NCBI GenBank assembly: GCA_021772025.1
Contig: JAETNT010000004.1
Span: 98,487-162,486, forward strand
Reading direction: 5' to 3'
Origin: Enterocloster bolteae
GTDB lineage: Bacteria > Bacillota > Clostridia > Lachnospirales > Lachnospiraceae
Length of the DNA: 64,000 bases
The position numbers were made by a program, and so were the translations under genes. Within the stretch, counting starts at the first letter, position 1. Each line of letters begins with the position of its first letter. This document shows positions 26,099 through 35,209 of this stretch, piece by piece. Below the pieces are notes generated by a model. The model ran no database searches. It had not been told where the DNA came from and saw only the letters and a list, made by a program, of their open reading frames with translations.

Positions 26099-26935
26099 TT
26101 ATTTACCCATGTAAGTCTTAATAATCTCCAAATACTCTTCCGGGTAGAATCCGATATCTCCCTGGAATCGGGTGAGGGCGATAAGCCCGCCGTCCATTAC
26201 CGGGATAGAGGAAAGCATCCGGGCATTGTCCACCTTCAGGCCTCCTCCGTAGACCACGTCCATACCTCCGGTAATTTCCTTCACATAAGTTCCAATCTTC
26301 GTAATGTACTCTTTATCCGGCGGGATCTTTCCCGGCCCAATGGCCCAGACAGGCTCATAGGCAATGGTAACCCTGGACTTGTCAACTCCCTCTAATCCGG
26401 CGGTAAGCTGCTCCTTTAACACATCCTGCCAGCGCTCCTGCTCCTGTGCAGACTCACCGATACAGTAGAGAACCGAAAGGCCTGCTTTCACGGCTGCCCG
26501 GATTTCTTTATTTAGCAGACGGTTAACCGCTGCGGTATCCGCCGCCCCGGCTTCAGCAAGGATCCCCGCCTTATCCCGGCGTTCCTCGCAATGGCCGATA
26601 ATGGTGGTCGTGCACCCTGCCGCTTTCATCGCGTTTCCGGTACGGTTGGTAGTAAATGCTCCAAAATTGCCGCCTATCTCCGTGTCCTCCCGGTAAACGC
26701 CCTGACACCCTACCTGCACCGGGCTGTTTTCGCATAAAGCCCCTGCTGCTCCCAGAACATGGGCTTCCGGGAAATACATGGCAAACTCCACGTCATCTTC
26801 CGCGTACTTTTTTAAAGCTTCCTGGGTATTGCTTACAATAAACGCTCCCCACTCTTTAACCGGGGCTACGCTGTTGACGCCGCCGTACTCCTTAGGAATG
26901 TCAAACCGTTTCAGGTTGAGGAAAATGTGTTTCAT
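26099..26935 (-). CDS. Triosephosphate isomerase paralogue
   Basis: The 278-residue protein keeps the catalytic residues of TIM: K9 (NLK), H115 (IIGHCEER) and E194 (AYEPVWAIGPGK, with loop 6). It is about 25 residues longer than usual TpiA and the region before the His motif (FGAFTTNRTGNAMK) is divergent, so this is likely a second, operon-specific isomerase. It interconverts DHAP and glyceraldehyde-3-phosphate or an analogue. Its ATG overlaps the phosphofructokinase stop by 4 nt, so the two are coupled. Confidence 0.85.
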   Translation of the reverse strand: MKHIFLNLKRFDIPKEYGGVNSVAPVKEWGAFIVSNTQEALKKYAEDDVEFAMYFPEAHVLGAAGALCENSPVQVGCQGVYREDTEIGGNFGAFTTNRTGNAMKAAGCTTTIIGHCEERRDKAGILAEAGAADTAAVNRLLNKEIRAAVKAGLSVLYCIGESAQEQERWQDVLKEQLTAGLEGVDKSRVTIAYEPVWAIGPGKIPPDKEYITKIGTYVKEITGGMDVVYGGGLKVDNARMLSSIPVMDGGLIALTRFQGDIGFYPEEYLEIIKTYMGK

Positions 26936-28119
26936 TTTTTATCCTCCTTATAATAATCGTTAAAGTCAATGAAATCTCTAAGTTCCGGACCGATTAAAGG
27001 GCGGCACCATTTGGCAAATTCCTCTGTCACATCATTCTTTCTCTCATTTACGTAAGATTCGGGAATCACTCTCTCATAAAGCATTACCTGCTCAATGGGA
27101 ATCCGCTCTACATGGATGTGATAGGAACCGTCTTCCGTCTCATCCCGGATAAAGCCGATCATCACGCCGCTCTCGCCGTTCATGGCTGCTTTTAAGGCTT
27201 CCCTGCCTGCCAGCACTGCCTCATCCCGGTCTACCGGAGACTGCCATGCAATGGATGCACGACCGCAAATACCCGGCTTTTCACTGCGCGCCTTAATTCC
27301 CAGCTTCTTTACCACCAGGTTTGCCAGATGGGAGCTTACATCTCCGTAATAGGTGGCGCGCCCGCTTTTAAAAATGGGAGGAACGATAGGCTCACCCTTT
27401 TCATCCTTTAATCCCTCGCTGGCTACTACTACCACACCGCCCAGTTTGTCATACAGCTTCTTTACATCCTCCAGAAATTCTTCTTCATTAAAAGGAAATT
27501 CGGGAAGGTAAATCAGATGAGGGGCGTCCCCCGGCTTCTTTCTTGCCAGCACGGATGCGGCGGTAATCCAGCCTGCATTTCTTCCCATAGCCTCAATGAC
27601 GCATACATGGATGGGAAGCGACTTTACGTCCACCCCTACCTCTGCCGTGGTAGCCGCAATATAACGGGCGGCGCTGCCGTAGCCGGGAGTGTGATCCGTA
27701 ATGGCAATATCATTGTCAATGGTCTTGGGAATCCCCACCACCCGGATATCCTCCTCTTTACACACATGATAAATCTTCCCGCAGGTATCCATGGTTCCGT
27801 TTCCGCCGTTTAACAGGACATACTTGATATCGTACTTTTTAAAAATCGCCGGCATAGCTTTGTAATCCTCTTCCTCCATAGCGTAACGGGAAGAGCCGAT
27901 TGCCGTGGCAGGGGTTTCCAGCAAAAGCTTTATTTTCTCCTCAGGAAACTGCAGCAGGTCTAAAAAGCGCTCCTTAAAAATCGCCTCGCTCCCCCCCATG
28001 GCGGCGTAAACCTTATCAACTTTTCCGCCTTCTCTGGCTTCTTCCAGTACGCCGTACAAGGAAGAATTGATCACCGCTGTAGGGCCGCCTCCGTGAACCA
28101 CCAGTACATTTGTTGCCAT
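26932..28119 (-). CDS. 6-phosphofructokinase, probably pyrophosphate-dependent
   Basis: The protein is 395 residues from the ATG at 28119 (MATNVLVVHGGG), 9 nt after GGAGG; a GTG three codons upstream abuts the GGAGG. GGGPTAVINSS is the phosphate loop, PKTIDND (131-137) the catalytic motif with D135 and K132, and MGRNAGW the fructose-phosphate site. Lysine before TIDND is the mark of PPi-dependent enzymes, while GGNGTMD (105-111) differs from both the ATP (GGDGS) and classical PPi (GGDDT) forms. First gene of a six-gene operon; a LacI-type operator lies at 28224. Confidence 0.85.
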   Translation of the reverse strand: MATNVLVVHGGGPTAVINSSLYGVLEEAREGGKVDKVYAAMGGSEAIFKERFLDLLQFPEEKIKLLLETPATAIGSSRYAMEEEDYKAMPAIFKKYDIKYVLLNGGNGTMDTCGKIYHVCKEEDIRVVGIPKTIDNDIAITDHTPGYGSAARYIAATTAEVGVDVKSLPIHVCVIEAMGRNAGWITAASVLARKKPGDAPHLIYLPEFPFNEEEFLEDVKKLYDKLGGVVVVASEGLKDEKGEPIVPPIFKSGRATYYGDVSSHLANLVVKKLGIKARSEKPGICGRASIAWQSPVDRDEAVLAGREALKAAMNGESGVMIGFIRDETEDGSYHIHVERIPIEQVMLYERVIPESYVNERKNDVTEEFAKWCRPLIGPELRDFIDFNDYYKEDKK

Positions 28120-28223
28120 TGGTATCACCCTCCTTTTTATCCGCGTTTTGGCAATTTCACATATATTGATTTTTTCTATGCTTTCATATTAGCACATTTT
28201 ACGGCAAATATGGGAAACTTTTT

Positions 28224-28240
28224 ACCCAAACGTTTGTGCA
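28224..28240. promoter_or_regulatory. Putative operator of the LacI regulator encoded at 40782
   Basis: ACCCAAACGTTTGTGCA contains the palindrome CAAACGTTTG and matches two sites in the promoter region of the LacI gene 12 kb away (40647-40663 and 40682-40698). It lies about 105 nt upstream of the phosphofructokinase ATG. Confidence 0.72.
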
Positions 28241-28259
28241 GTGGAATGAACACGCCAGA

Positions 28260-28292
28260 ATGTCCTCTTGGTTCGTTGCCCGCGGAAATAAA
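28260..28292 (+). repeat. 33-bp direct repeat, left border of the TIR-SPFH cassette
   Basis: This 33-bp stretch matches 32396-32428 in 29 of 33 positions, in the same orientation. The shared end is CGCGGAAATAAA. The two copies enclose the TIR gene, the SPFH gene and an IS3 relic. Confidence 0.75.
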
Positions 28293-28365
28293 GCAGGGGC
28301 TGTCAGTAAACGCCAATTAATATCGCGTCAAAATTAAAATTACCCCACGCAGGACGGGTAATGCT

Positions 28366-30426
28366 CTAAAAGGCATCCGGTGCCACATCGTTAGTAGCTG
28401 TTCCGCTTGAAAATTGAGAACTAGCGCTCACCTTGATTGTATTATCGCAAGTTCTACAAATCACATAACCATTAGTCACAAGAACGCTTCTGCTTTCTCT
28501 AATTTCTTCTCCACAAACAGGACAACTGATGCCCACAGAATCATCCACAGATTTTTCGGTGATTCCTAAAGCCGCTTTTCTTAATTCTTGTATGTGAGTA
28601 TCAAAAGACTTACTTACTCCAAATGCTTCGCATTCTTTTGAAAACCAAAGTTCAGATATTTTGTCTTTTCCAAGTTCTAAATACCTTCTGCAATGAGCAA
28701 TCTTTTCTGTCAAAACAGCTATTTCATTTTCAGTGTCACTAATAGTTTTTTTAATAGATGCAATATCTCTGTCACATTCTTTTTTATGATCTTTTTGTGC
28801 CTTCTTAGCTGTGTAAATTGTTTCTCTTGCATATAATACTTTATTATTAAGCTGCCCAAGGGATGGATTTCTGCTAAAACCCAAGATAATAAGGCCAAAA
28901 TTGCCAATTATAATTCCCCATTCAACGCCCCATCCACCAGTAAATAGGAGAAGCACACCAACAGCAAGTGCAATACCTCCCAAATTCAAACCTTTCTTCT
29001 TTCTGGAACGCCACCTTTCACTATCAGAAAGCTCCTTTTCACCGCTACTAATTCTAGAACGGTCAGCTTCATCTTGCTTCCTCCAAGTATTCTCCCTTTC
29101 TTTAATACGAGATGTAAGTGTTTGAATACAATTCCTTTTATTCTGTATCTCGCTGTTGTACTTACTAATCGTTGAATTTACTGTTTTTATATCTTCAATA
29201 GCTGCCAATTGAGAAACTCTCTTAGTATATTCAACATACTGCTTTTCAAGTTCTTCAAAGTCTTTGGGAGAAGATAACTGTTTCACATATCTAAACCATA
29301 TATTTAATGTAGTTTGATCCAGGATTATATCTGAGAAATCCCTTGTTTTGCAAACAATCAATCCCCACCAACCCCTATGGTCTTCGGGATATTCTTTCGT
29401 GACAGTTGTATAAACTTCTTCAGCAGAAGTATAGTTGCTTAATTTAAGGTATGTAGCACTATTTTGAAGTAATCTCTCAAGTGGAGCGCTTCCGTAGGAC
29501 TGTTCAACTTCTTTTTTTGCTGACTTTTTACTTACTTCACCGCGCATACATCTTTCAATTCCATCAGTCAAATCTTGTATAAAACCAATTTTAGACATAT
29601 CTTGAGATTGAAGTGCCGATAACTCTGCCGGCAATTCGTAAGGCGACATACCACGATATGCAGGGATAATTGTCTTATGAGCATCTTTAGACATATGAAT
29701 AAATCTGCTCCATTCGTTCTTAACCCAAACTGCGTTAAAGTGTTCGGCTTTTGTTCCTAAAACAATCATAACCTTTGCACTGTTAAGGGCAGCGAAAATA
29801 ATCGGCTCGTATTCAGCGCCAAGTTTGCTTTCAAGTGACTTTCTTGCAAAGAATATACGATAGCCTTTTTTCTTCAACTCATAATACAGTTCTTGGGCGA
29901 GGGTGCTATCTTCAGTACGATTGCCCAATTCATCCATTTCTTTGTAGCAGATAAAAATATCGTAAGGTTCTTCTTTTTGAGAAATCTCGAGAATTTTTGT
30001 TTGAATCTCATTGATACGTTTTGCTTCATTTTCAATAACTCTCTGTGCTTTAATATCGGAATGTTCAATTGCAGCCAAGTAGTCAGGATCAGATAGAATT
30101 GACTGCGTTTGAGTTCTATGACAAGTCGGTATTCTTTCTTGGGTTTTAGGATCTAATACATACTCAATACCAAATTTACTCAAAACTAATCCCCAGTGAG
30201 CTTCTGCATCGGAATTATCTTCTTTCAAAATATCTTCATAAGTCGCTAACGCCTTATCAAATTCATTATTTTGTCTGAGGAAAATAGCACGGTTGTACAG
30301 ATTTCCCCTTCTATCAAGCTCTTTCGGAATTGTAATTATAGAATCACAAAATTTGCAAACGCCCACTGAAAAATCAGCGTTTACGTCTAATTCACCGCCG
30401 CAAACAGTACATTTTAATACCGCCAT
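28366..30426 (-). CDS. TIR-domain protein with two zinc ribbons, TPR-like repeats and a membrane hairpin
   Basis: The 686-residue protein has, in order, a zinc ribbon (C6, C9, C24, C27), a TPR-like helix pair (~44-85), a TIR domain at ~153-290 (YDIFICYKEMDE, GYRIFFARKSLESKLGAEYE, VLGTKAEHF, WVKNEWSRF with E238 as candidate catalytic Glu), another TPR-like segment (~325-360), a coiled coil (~390-470), a two-pass hydrophobic stretch (~482-516), a second coiled coil (~535-600) and a C-terminal zinc ribbon (C635, C638, C657, C660). TIR domains in bacteria are often NAD-cleaving effectors; that activity is inferred. It follows an SPFH gene after 332 nt and is more AT-rich than its flanks. GGAGG lies 8 nt before the ATG. 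Confidence 0.85.
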   Translation of the reverse strand: MAVLKCTVCGGELDVNADFSVGVCKFCDSIITIPKELDRRGNLYNRAIFLRQNNEFDKALATYEDILKEDNSDAEAHWGLVLSKFGIEYVLDPKTQERIPTCHRTQTQSILSDPDYLAAIEHSDIKAQRVIENEAKRINEIQTKILEISQKEEPYDIFICYKEMDELGNRTEDSTLAQELYYELKKKGYRIFFARKSLESKLGAEYEPIIFAALNSAKVMIVLGTKAEHFNAVWVKNEWSRFIHMSKDAHKTIIPAYRGMSPYELPAELSALQSQDMSKIGFIQDLTDGIERCMRGEVSKKSAKKEVEQSYGSAPLERLLQNSATYLKLSNYTSAEEVYTTVTKEYPEDHRGWWGLIVCKTRDFSDIILDQTTLNIWFRYVKQLSSPKDFEELEKQYVEYTKRVSQLAAIEDIKTVNSTISKYNSEIQNKRNCIQTLTSRIKERENTWRKQDEADRSRISSGEKELSDSERWRSRKKKGLNLGGIALAVGVLLLFTGGWGVEWGIIIGNFGLIILGFSRNPSLGQLNNKVLYARETIYTAKKAQKDHKKECDRDIASIKKTISDTENEIAVLTEKIAHCRRYLELGKDKISELWFSKECEAFGVSKSFDTHIQELRKAALGITEKSVDDSVGISCPVCGEEIRESRSVLVTNGYVICRTCDNTIKVSASSQFSSGTATNDVAPDAF

Positions 30427-30534
30427 TCTGTTGTCCTCCTGAGTTATTTTTCCAAAACTGTTCTATTGCCATTAATATTAACATTTTTAAGATCGGAACT
30501 GTTACTTGCTTGTTCTGCAAATCATGCAAGAGTA

Positions 30535-30758
30535 ACTGTAATATAAGTTGCCAAAATGAGAGCTTGAACAAGCACAGCAAAAGCGATGGACACAGATGCT
30601 ACATACATGCAATGCTGATAATAAGTTGCACCGTAAAATAGATGCTGCCTATGTAAAATAATGGCAAACTTAAAAGCTTCGCATTTGTATAATCAGGGAC
30701 TAATAGAAAAACGCAGAAATTAACGCTCCTAATATACCTATTTTTTTATCTTTTATTG
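30535..30758 (-). other. Gene-free gap with a possible decayed two-helix membrane peptide
   Basis: Between the SPFH stop and the TIR start are 332 AT-rich bases with no intact gene. On the minus strand one frame right after the SPFH stop reads KDKKIGILGALISAFFY then stop, and another further on reads VASVSIAFAVLVQALILATY before a stop. Both look like membrane helices, so a small membrane-protein gene may have been broken here. No start codon with a ribosome binding site was found. Confidence 0.25.
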
Positions 30759-32000
30759 TTACATCTCCCTAATTTCATCTAAGAGTAACTTCTTTTGCTC
30801 GGCAAATTCGTCTTCTGATAGAAGTCCTGCTTCTTTCATCATATTGAGTTTTTCAAGTTTCTTCTTGAACGCTCTCATATCATCATCATCATTACTCTTT
30901 ACAGGAGAAGAAGTTTCTTCTTTCAAATTGACCATTCCGGGAATATCACCAAACGAATCCTTCTGTGCAGGCGGGGGTGTAACAGGTTTAGTTAAGCTAG
31001 ACATCATCGTGTTGTTAGATATATTGGTAATTGCATTACCAAAAGCTCCACCAACACCAAATCCCATACCAATACCCATTGCGGCGTTTCTTAAATCAGA
31101 ACCACTACCTTCATTTTCTGCAACCTTTTCCATAACATCGAAACCACGTTCTTGCTGATATGTAAATCCAAGTTGTTCTTGCTCGTAACGTTTGGCATCA
31201 ATATCCATCTTGCGTTTTTGAATTTCTCCGGTGTGGTCGATTATTCCAACTCGGCGTTGATAATCAGCACGCTGCATATCAATTTCGCCCTGATTTACAA
31301 GTGTAACCTTTTCGCCACGTTGTCTGTTAAGAGTAATATAAAACGGATCTGTTTCAGGTTTCACAATAGTGTTAACCCAAAACTTTTCTAGGGCGATACC
31401 ATAGTCCGCCATTTCATCAGAGATTCTAATTTTAAGAATCTCCGATAACTCTGACAAATACGATTCGACTTCAAAGATCGATACACATTTCTCTCGTAGA
31501 ATGTTCGGCAGCATTGTTTTGATATGTGTAGTGATAGGCGCTTTGAAATATTTTTTGATGGTTTCTTGGTCTAGCACTGTTTCCGTACCAACCAACTTCG
31601 TAATAATCTTACGTGAATCGCTGATGCGAAGGCTCATCTCACCGGATGCACCAATTTTGAAAGCATAGTTATTATGTGTGGGATCAATGAAATTAACATT
31701 ACCCATTCCCCAATTTATAGCCATTTGCTCTGTTTTATTGATAAAGTAGACTTCGCAATGGAAAGGCGACTCTCCACCTGTGGGAATATTGACTATTTTA
31801 TTTAGCAAAGGAATGTTATTTGTGTGAAGGGTATATTTACCGGGTCCAAACAAATCAAGAGCCTGGCCATTCAAGAAAAAGAGAGCTTCTTGAGATTCGT
31901 GAACAATGAGTTGTGACAAAGTATTAAAATCTTTGCTATGGTGTTTCCATATCAAGGTGTTATTATCGCCTTCATATTTAATCAAATCTACAATTTTCAT
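30759..32000 (-). CDS. SPFH-domain protein with C-terminal SHOCT domain
   Basis: The protein is 413 residues from the ATG at 32000 (MKIVDLIKYEGDN). It follows the SPFH/YdjI-type plan: LIVHESQEALFFLNGQ and GPGKYTLHTNNIPLL at the N-terminus, an SPFH core with SLRISDSRKIITKLVG, a helix rich in charged residues (~225-285), a Gly/Ala-rich stretch (GMGFGVGGAFGNA) and a C-terminal SHOCT motif (LEKLNMMKEAGLLSEDEF). Such proteins form membrane-associated oligomers; relatives are often annotated as virion core protein. It has no clear signal peptide. Its partner gene downstream encodes a TIR protein with a membrane hairpin, so the two may act together at the membrane. Confidence 0.82.
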   Translation of the reverse strand: MKIVDLIKYEGDNNTLIWKHHSKDFNTLSQLIVHESQEALFFLNGQALDLFGPGKYTLHTNNIPLLNKIVNIPTGGESPFHCEVYFINKTEQMAINWGMGNVNFIDPTHNNYAFKIGASGEMSLRISDSRKIITKLVGTETVLDQETIKKYFKAPITTHIKTMLPNILREKCVSIFEVESYLSELSEILKIRISDEMADYGIALEKFWVNTIVKPETDPFYITLNRQRGEKVTLVNQGEIDMQRADYQRRVGIIDHTGEIQKRKMDIDAKRYEQEQLGFTYQQERGFDVMEKVAENEGSGSDLRNAAMGIGMGFGVGGAFGNAITNISNNTMMSSLTKPVTPPPAQKDSFGDIPGMVNLKEETSSPVKSNDDDDMRAFKKKLEKLNMMKEAGLLSEDEFAEQKKLLLDEIREM

Positions 32001-32188
32001 TTTCAATTAACCTTCAAATAATTTGTTTATATTTTGAGCCATATTTTCAATTATTTTCTCTTTTATTGTCTAATCCATAGGTTTACCTCCTACGCAACAT
32101 AGATTTTTCGTAAAATATACTACTTGACAGTTCGATATTCTGGCAAAAGCAAACATTGCAATTGTAACGAGCAAAGGAGATATGGGGT

Positions 32189-32345
32189 ATGGCGAAAAAC
32201 CAAAAATCTTACACTCCGTAATTTAAAGTACCTATTACAAAGCTCTGGTTTGTGTACCCTCAATGGCATCGGGGCTCCCTGCAGCATAAAACGGGTTCAG
32301 CGGCATATGGCAAAGCACGGGCTGATAAGGCCTGAAGCCACAATT
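32189..32345 (+). pseudogene. IS3-family transposase relic
   Basis: From the ATG at 32189, behind AGGAGA, the frame reads MAKNQKSYTP then TAA where IS3 OrfA proteins continue with EFK. Further on, a frame gives KRVQRHMAKHGLIRPEA, which resembles the OrfB segment around KRVxRLMxxxGL. Most of the element is missing. It lies just inside the right-hand direct repeat of the TIR-SPFH cassette. Confidence 0.6.
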
Positions 32346-32395
32346 TTTTGTCCTTAATAGGCCCGCCTCATAAGCTGTTTTCAAAACCAGCGAGC

Positions 32396-32428
32396 ATGCC
32401 CACTTGGCTCGTTGCTCGCGGAAATAAA
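32396..32428 (+). repeat. 33-bp direct repeat, right border of the TIR-SPFH cassette
   Basis: It matches 28260-28292 in 29 of 33 positions. The bases just before and inside it can also form a GCGAGCA...TGCTCGC hairpin (32390-32419). The gene-free stretch 32001-32538 otherwise holds only the IS3 relic and no further gene. Confidence 0.75.
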
Positions 32429-32538
32429 AGCACTTTATGGATTTTGTATTTTTCCGCCGGCTGTCGGATTTCCTCCAGTATGCGGGCATCAATTCCGGTT
32501 TCTGTTATATTTTTCTCATTTCCAACTGTCATTCCTTT

Positions 32539-33786
32539 TTACGCCTCTATAAAATAAGTTTTAATAGCCAGCGCCCCTGCTCCTTTGGCGCCGGTAAAAG
32601 GATCAAACTCCACGAAGCGAAACTCCATATTCTGATGGTCCGGACCGAAAAGATGCTTTCGGGTCTCTTCCAGAAGCAGACGGCGGTTCCGCTTTTCCTT
32701 CATTATGTACCCGTCTATAATCACCAGAGGCGGACTGATAAAATTAATAATATTGGCAAGCTCTATTCCCAGATAAACAATAGCCTTTTCTACTATCCGG
32801 CAGGCCAGCTCATCCCCCTGTCCCTCTGCGGCAAGAATATCTTTCATAGTAATCTGTTCCGGGTCCTTTTTAGCTTCCCTCAGCACAGTGGAAATCCCCC
32901 GTTTCATTTCCTCTTTGATCTGCTTTACAATGGCTCTTTCGCTGGCCATCTCCTCCAGACAGCCATAATCCCCGCAAACCTGACATTTCGGCCCATGAAT
33001 ATCCACCACTACATGGCCAATCTCCCCGGCCCCTGATGCGCCTCCCGCAAGAATACTGTTCTTAATAAACATAGGACAGGCAATCCCGTAAGAAATCAAA
33101 TAGTAGGCAAAGGTGTCTGCGTGGAACCCATTTGCAAACATATCTTCACCGATAGCCCGCATCCGGGCATTGTTCTCAATCATCACCGGTATATCCAGGT
33201 CCCGCCGGATATCTTCCGCCACATTCCGGTTGTTCTCCCAGCTCTGATAAGCACTTCTCTTCAATACGCCTGTTTTCGGATCCACAAAACCGGTAATCCC
33301 TACTCCGGCTCCCAGTATCTTTTCCTCTTTGATACCAGAATCCCCAATCACCTGGCGGATTTGTTCTATCAGTGTCCGGATAATGGTATCGTAGTCTTCA
33401 TTTTCCGGAGCGCACCGGCTGCCTGTAATCATTTTTCCTCTTAAATCCAGCATGCAGACTGCAATCTCATACTTATTAACCTCTGCCCCCACAACATAGC
33501 AGGCCTCCGGCACAAAGTCAATCTGAACCGGACGGCGGCCCAATGGGCGGCTATCCCCGGCCTCAAAAGATGAAGGTTCTTCAGCCCTGTCCTCCCGGCC
33601 AATTTCCCTGACCATCCCCCGGCCAATCAGTCCATTTACATTTGTAGTAATGGTAGGCGGCGTGAGAGACAGCATCTGTGCAATTTGAGAACGTGAAATA
33701 GGGCCATATTTATAGATAATCTCTTTTATTAATGCTTCATTCTGTTTTTTTACCCGAATCGGATTGCTTCCCTGGGCGCTGGACAT
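32539..33786 (-). CDS. ROK family transcriptional regulator (NagC/XylR type)
   Basis: The 415-residue protein has an N-terminal winged helix (ISRSQIAQMLSLTPPTITTNVNGLI, read as ISRSQIAQMLSL and TPPTITTNVNGLI) and a C-terminal ROK sugar-kinase-like domain. GAGVGITGFVDPKTG, IENNARMRAIGE and GAGEIGHVVVD are sugar and phosphate loops, and CQVCGDYGCLEEMAS is the ROK zinc motif. It probably senses a (amino)sugar or sugar phosphate. GGAGG lies 8 nt before the ATG. It is encoded 80 nt after pgi on the same strand, and an AT-rich palindrome before pgi is a possible binding site. Confidence 0.88.
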   Translation of the reverse strand: MSSAQGSNPIRVKKQNEALIKEIIYKYGPISRSQIAQMLSLTPPTITTNVNGLIGRGMVREIGREDRAEEPSSFEAGDSRPLGRRPVQIDFVPEACYVVGAEVNKYEIAVCMLDLRGKMITGSRCAPENEDYDTIIRTLIEQIRQVIGDSGIKEEKILGAGVGITGFVDPKTGVLKRSAYQSWENNRNVAEDIRRDLDIPVMIENNARMRAIGEDMFANGFHADTFAYYLISYGIACPMFIKNSILAGGASGAGEIGHVVVDIHGPKCQVCGDYGCLEEMASERAIVKQIKEEMKRGISTVLREAKKDPEQITMKDILAAEGQGDELACRIVEKAIVYLGIELANIINFISPPLVIIDGYIMKEKRNRRLLLEETRKHLFGPDHQNMEFRFVEFDPFTGAKGAGALAIKTYFIEA

Positions 33787-33867
33787 AAGCGATTCCTCCG
33801 CTAGCTGCTTTCATACTCCCATTATACGGGCTTTCCTCAGAGTAGGCAAGGGTTGTTTTTTCTCTTT

Positions 33868-35130
33868 TTACAGCTCGTTTTTTCCCAGAGCTTCAAACAT
33901 ATATCGTTTATAGTCCTCTACTCCCGGCTGGTCAAAGGGGTTAATCCCCAACAGCATACCGGAAATATAGCAGGCAAATTCAAAAAAGTAGAACAATTCC
34001 CCAAAACTATATTCATCTATCTGTTCCACCTGAATATGAAAGCAGGGAAGGCATTGGGTGTGTGCTTTGTAAGTGGCCTCAAAGGCCTTTTTGTTAATTT
34101 CCCAGAGATCTACGCCATTCAGATAGTCGAAACGATCGTCTACCGAATCCTTTTCCAATATGTAAGATGCATCCTGATTTTTTATATCCAGAAAAGTTTC
34201 TGCAATGATATGAGAGCCGTCCTGGACAAACTGCCCCACCGAGTGCAGATCCTCGGAGCACTGGGCAGACACGGGATAGATGCCTTTGCCCTCTTTGCCC
34301 TCGCTTTCTGCAAACAGCTGAATCCACCACTTGGAAAAATAACGGTACCGCGGCTCAAAAAAGCTGAGCATTTCCGCCATTATTCCTTTCTGATTCAGCA
34401 AATTCCGGATTGCCGCGTAATAATAGGCAGGATTTTCAGCTCCTTCTGTCTCGTAAAGTACCTTTCTCATATCCTTTGCTCCCCGGACTACTTTACGGAT
34501 ATCCGCCCCTGCCACTGCCATGGGAAACAGGCCCACATCACATATTGCAGAGTATCTCCCTCCAATTGACTCCGGAAAAGTAAAAAAAGTATATCCGTTT
34601 TCCCTGGATATTTTCTCTAAATGGCTGCCGGGGGTTCCGGTGGCGATAATACGGCTTCCGGCCTGTTCTCCATAGTTGCCGGTCAGCCATTTGCGGAGTA
34701 TCCGAAAGCCGATTCCCGGTTCCAGGGTTTCAAAATTCTTGGCAATCACATTGATATATACGGACTTTCCCTCCAATTCTTTTAGAAGTTCATTGACCTG
34801 GTACGGGGAGATCGTATTGCCCGCATAGTAGATCCTGGGGCCTTTCCTGTTCAGCCCTTTGATTACCGCCCGGGCAGCGTTATTAGAACCTCCTACTCCT
34901 ATGAGCACAAAGGCATCTGCATTTTTCCGGATCTCCCCGGCCTTCTCCTCCAGACGGGCAAGCTGCTGTTCCAGTGCCCACTCCTCCGGGTCCAGCCAGC
35001 CTAATGCATTTTTATACTTCTGCCGATCATTCTTCACTTGCTCCAAAGTCTTTTCATGTTCCTGTAAATAGCGGTTTAACTCCTCCGTTTCAATTCTGTT
35101 TTGATTATCCCGATATGTAATAGTCAGCAT
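33868..35130 (-). CDS. pgi: Glucose-6-phosphate isomerase
   Basis: The 420-residue protein is the short clostridial form. VLIGVGGSNNAARA is the phosphate loop, SESIGGRYSA-like FPESIGGRYSAICDVG the PGI signature, QLFAESEGKEGKGIYP the second signature with the catalytic Glu, and GINPFDQPGVEDYK the C-terminal motif. It interconverts glucose- and fructose-6-phosphate. In the first loop most PGIs have GGSxLG, here GGSNNA. GGGAG lies 6 nt before the ATG. It starts a unit with the ROK regulator gene downstream. Confidence 0.9.
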   Translation of the reverse strand: MLTITYRDNQNRIETEELNRYLQEHEKTLEQVKNDRQKYKNALGWLDPEEWALEQQLARLEEKAGEIRKNADAFVLIGVGGSNNAARAVIKGLNRKGPRIYYAGNTISPYQVNELLKELEGKSVYINVIAKNFETLEPGIGFRILRKWLTGNYGEQAGSRIIATGTPGSHLEKISRENGYTFFTFPESIGGRYSAICDVGLFPMAVAGADIRKVVRGAKDMRKVLYETEGAENPAYYYAAIRNLLNQKGIMAEMLSFFEPRYRYFSKWWIQLFAESEGKEGKGIYPVSAQCSEDLHSVGQFVQDGSHIIAETFLDIKNQDASYILEKDSVDDRFDYLNGVDLWEINKKAFEATYKAHTQCLPCFHIQVEQIDEYSFGELFYFFEFACYISGMLLGINPFDQPGVEDYKRYMFEALGKNEL

Positions 35131-35160
35131 AAGTTTCTCCCTTCGTTTATATTATTTATT

Positions 35161-35176
35161 TTATTTAATTAAATAA
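35161..35176. promoter_or_regulatory. AT-rich palindrome in the pgi/DUF3842 promoter region
   Basis: TTATTTAATTAAATAA is a perfect 16-bp palindrome 31-46 nt before the pgi ATG. ROK regulators of the NagC/Mlc group bind TTATTT...AAATAA-like sites, so this may be the operator of the ROK protein encoded after pgi. Only one copy was seen. Confidence 0.4.
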
Positions 35177-35209
35177 TATAGTTACTTCTCCGGTTTGTCA
35201 ATTCGCATA

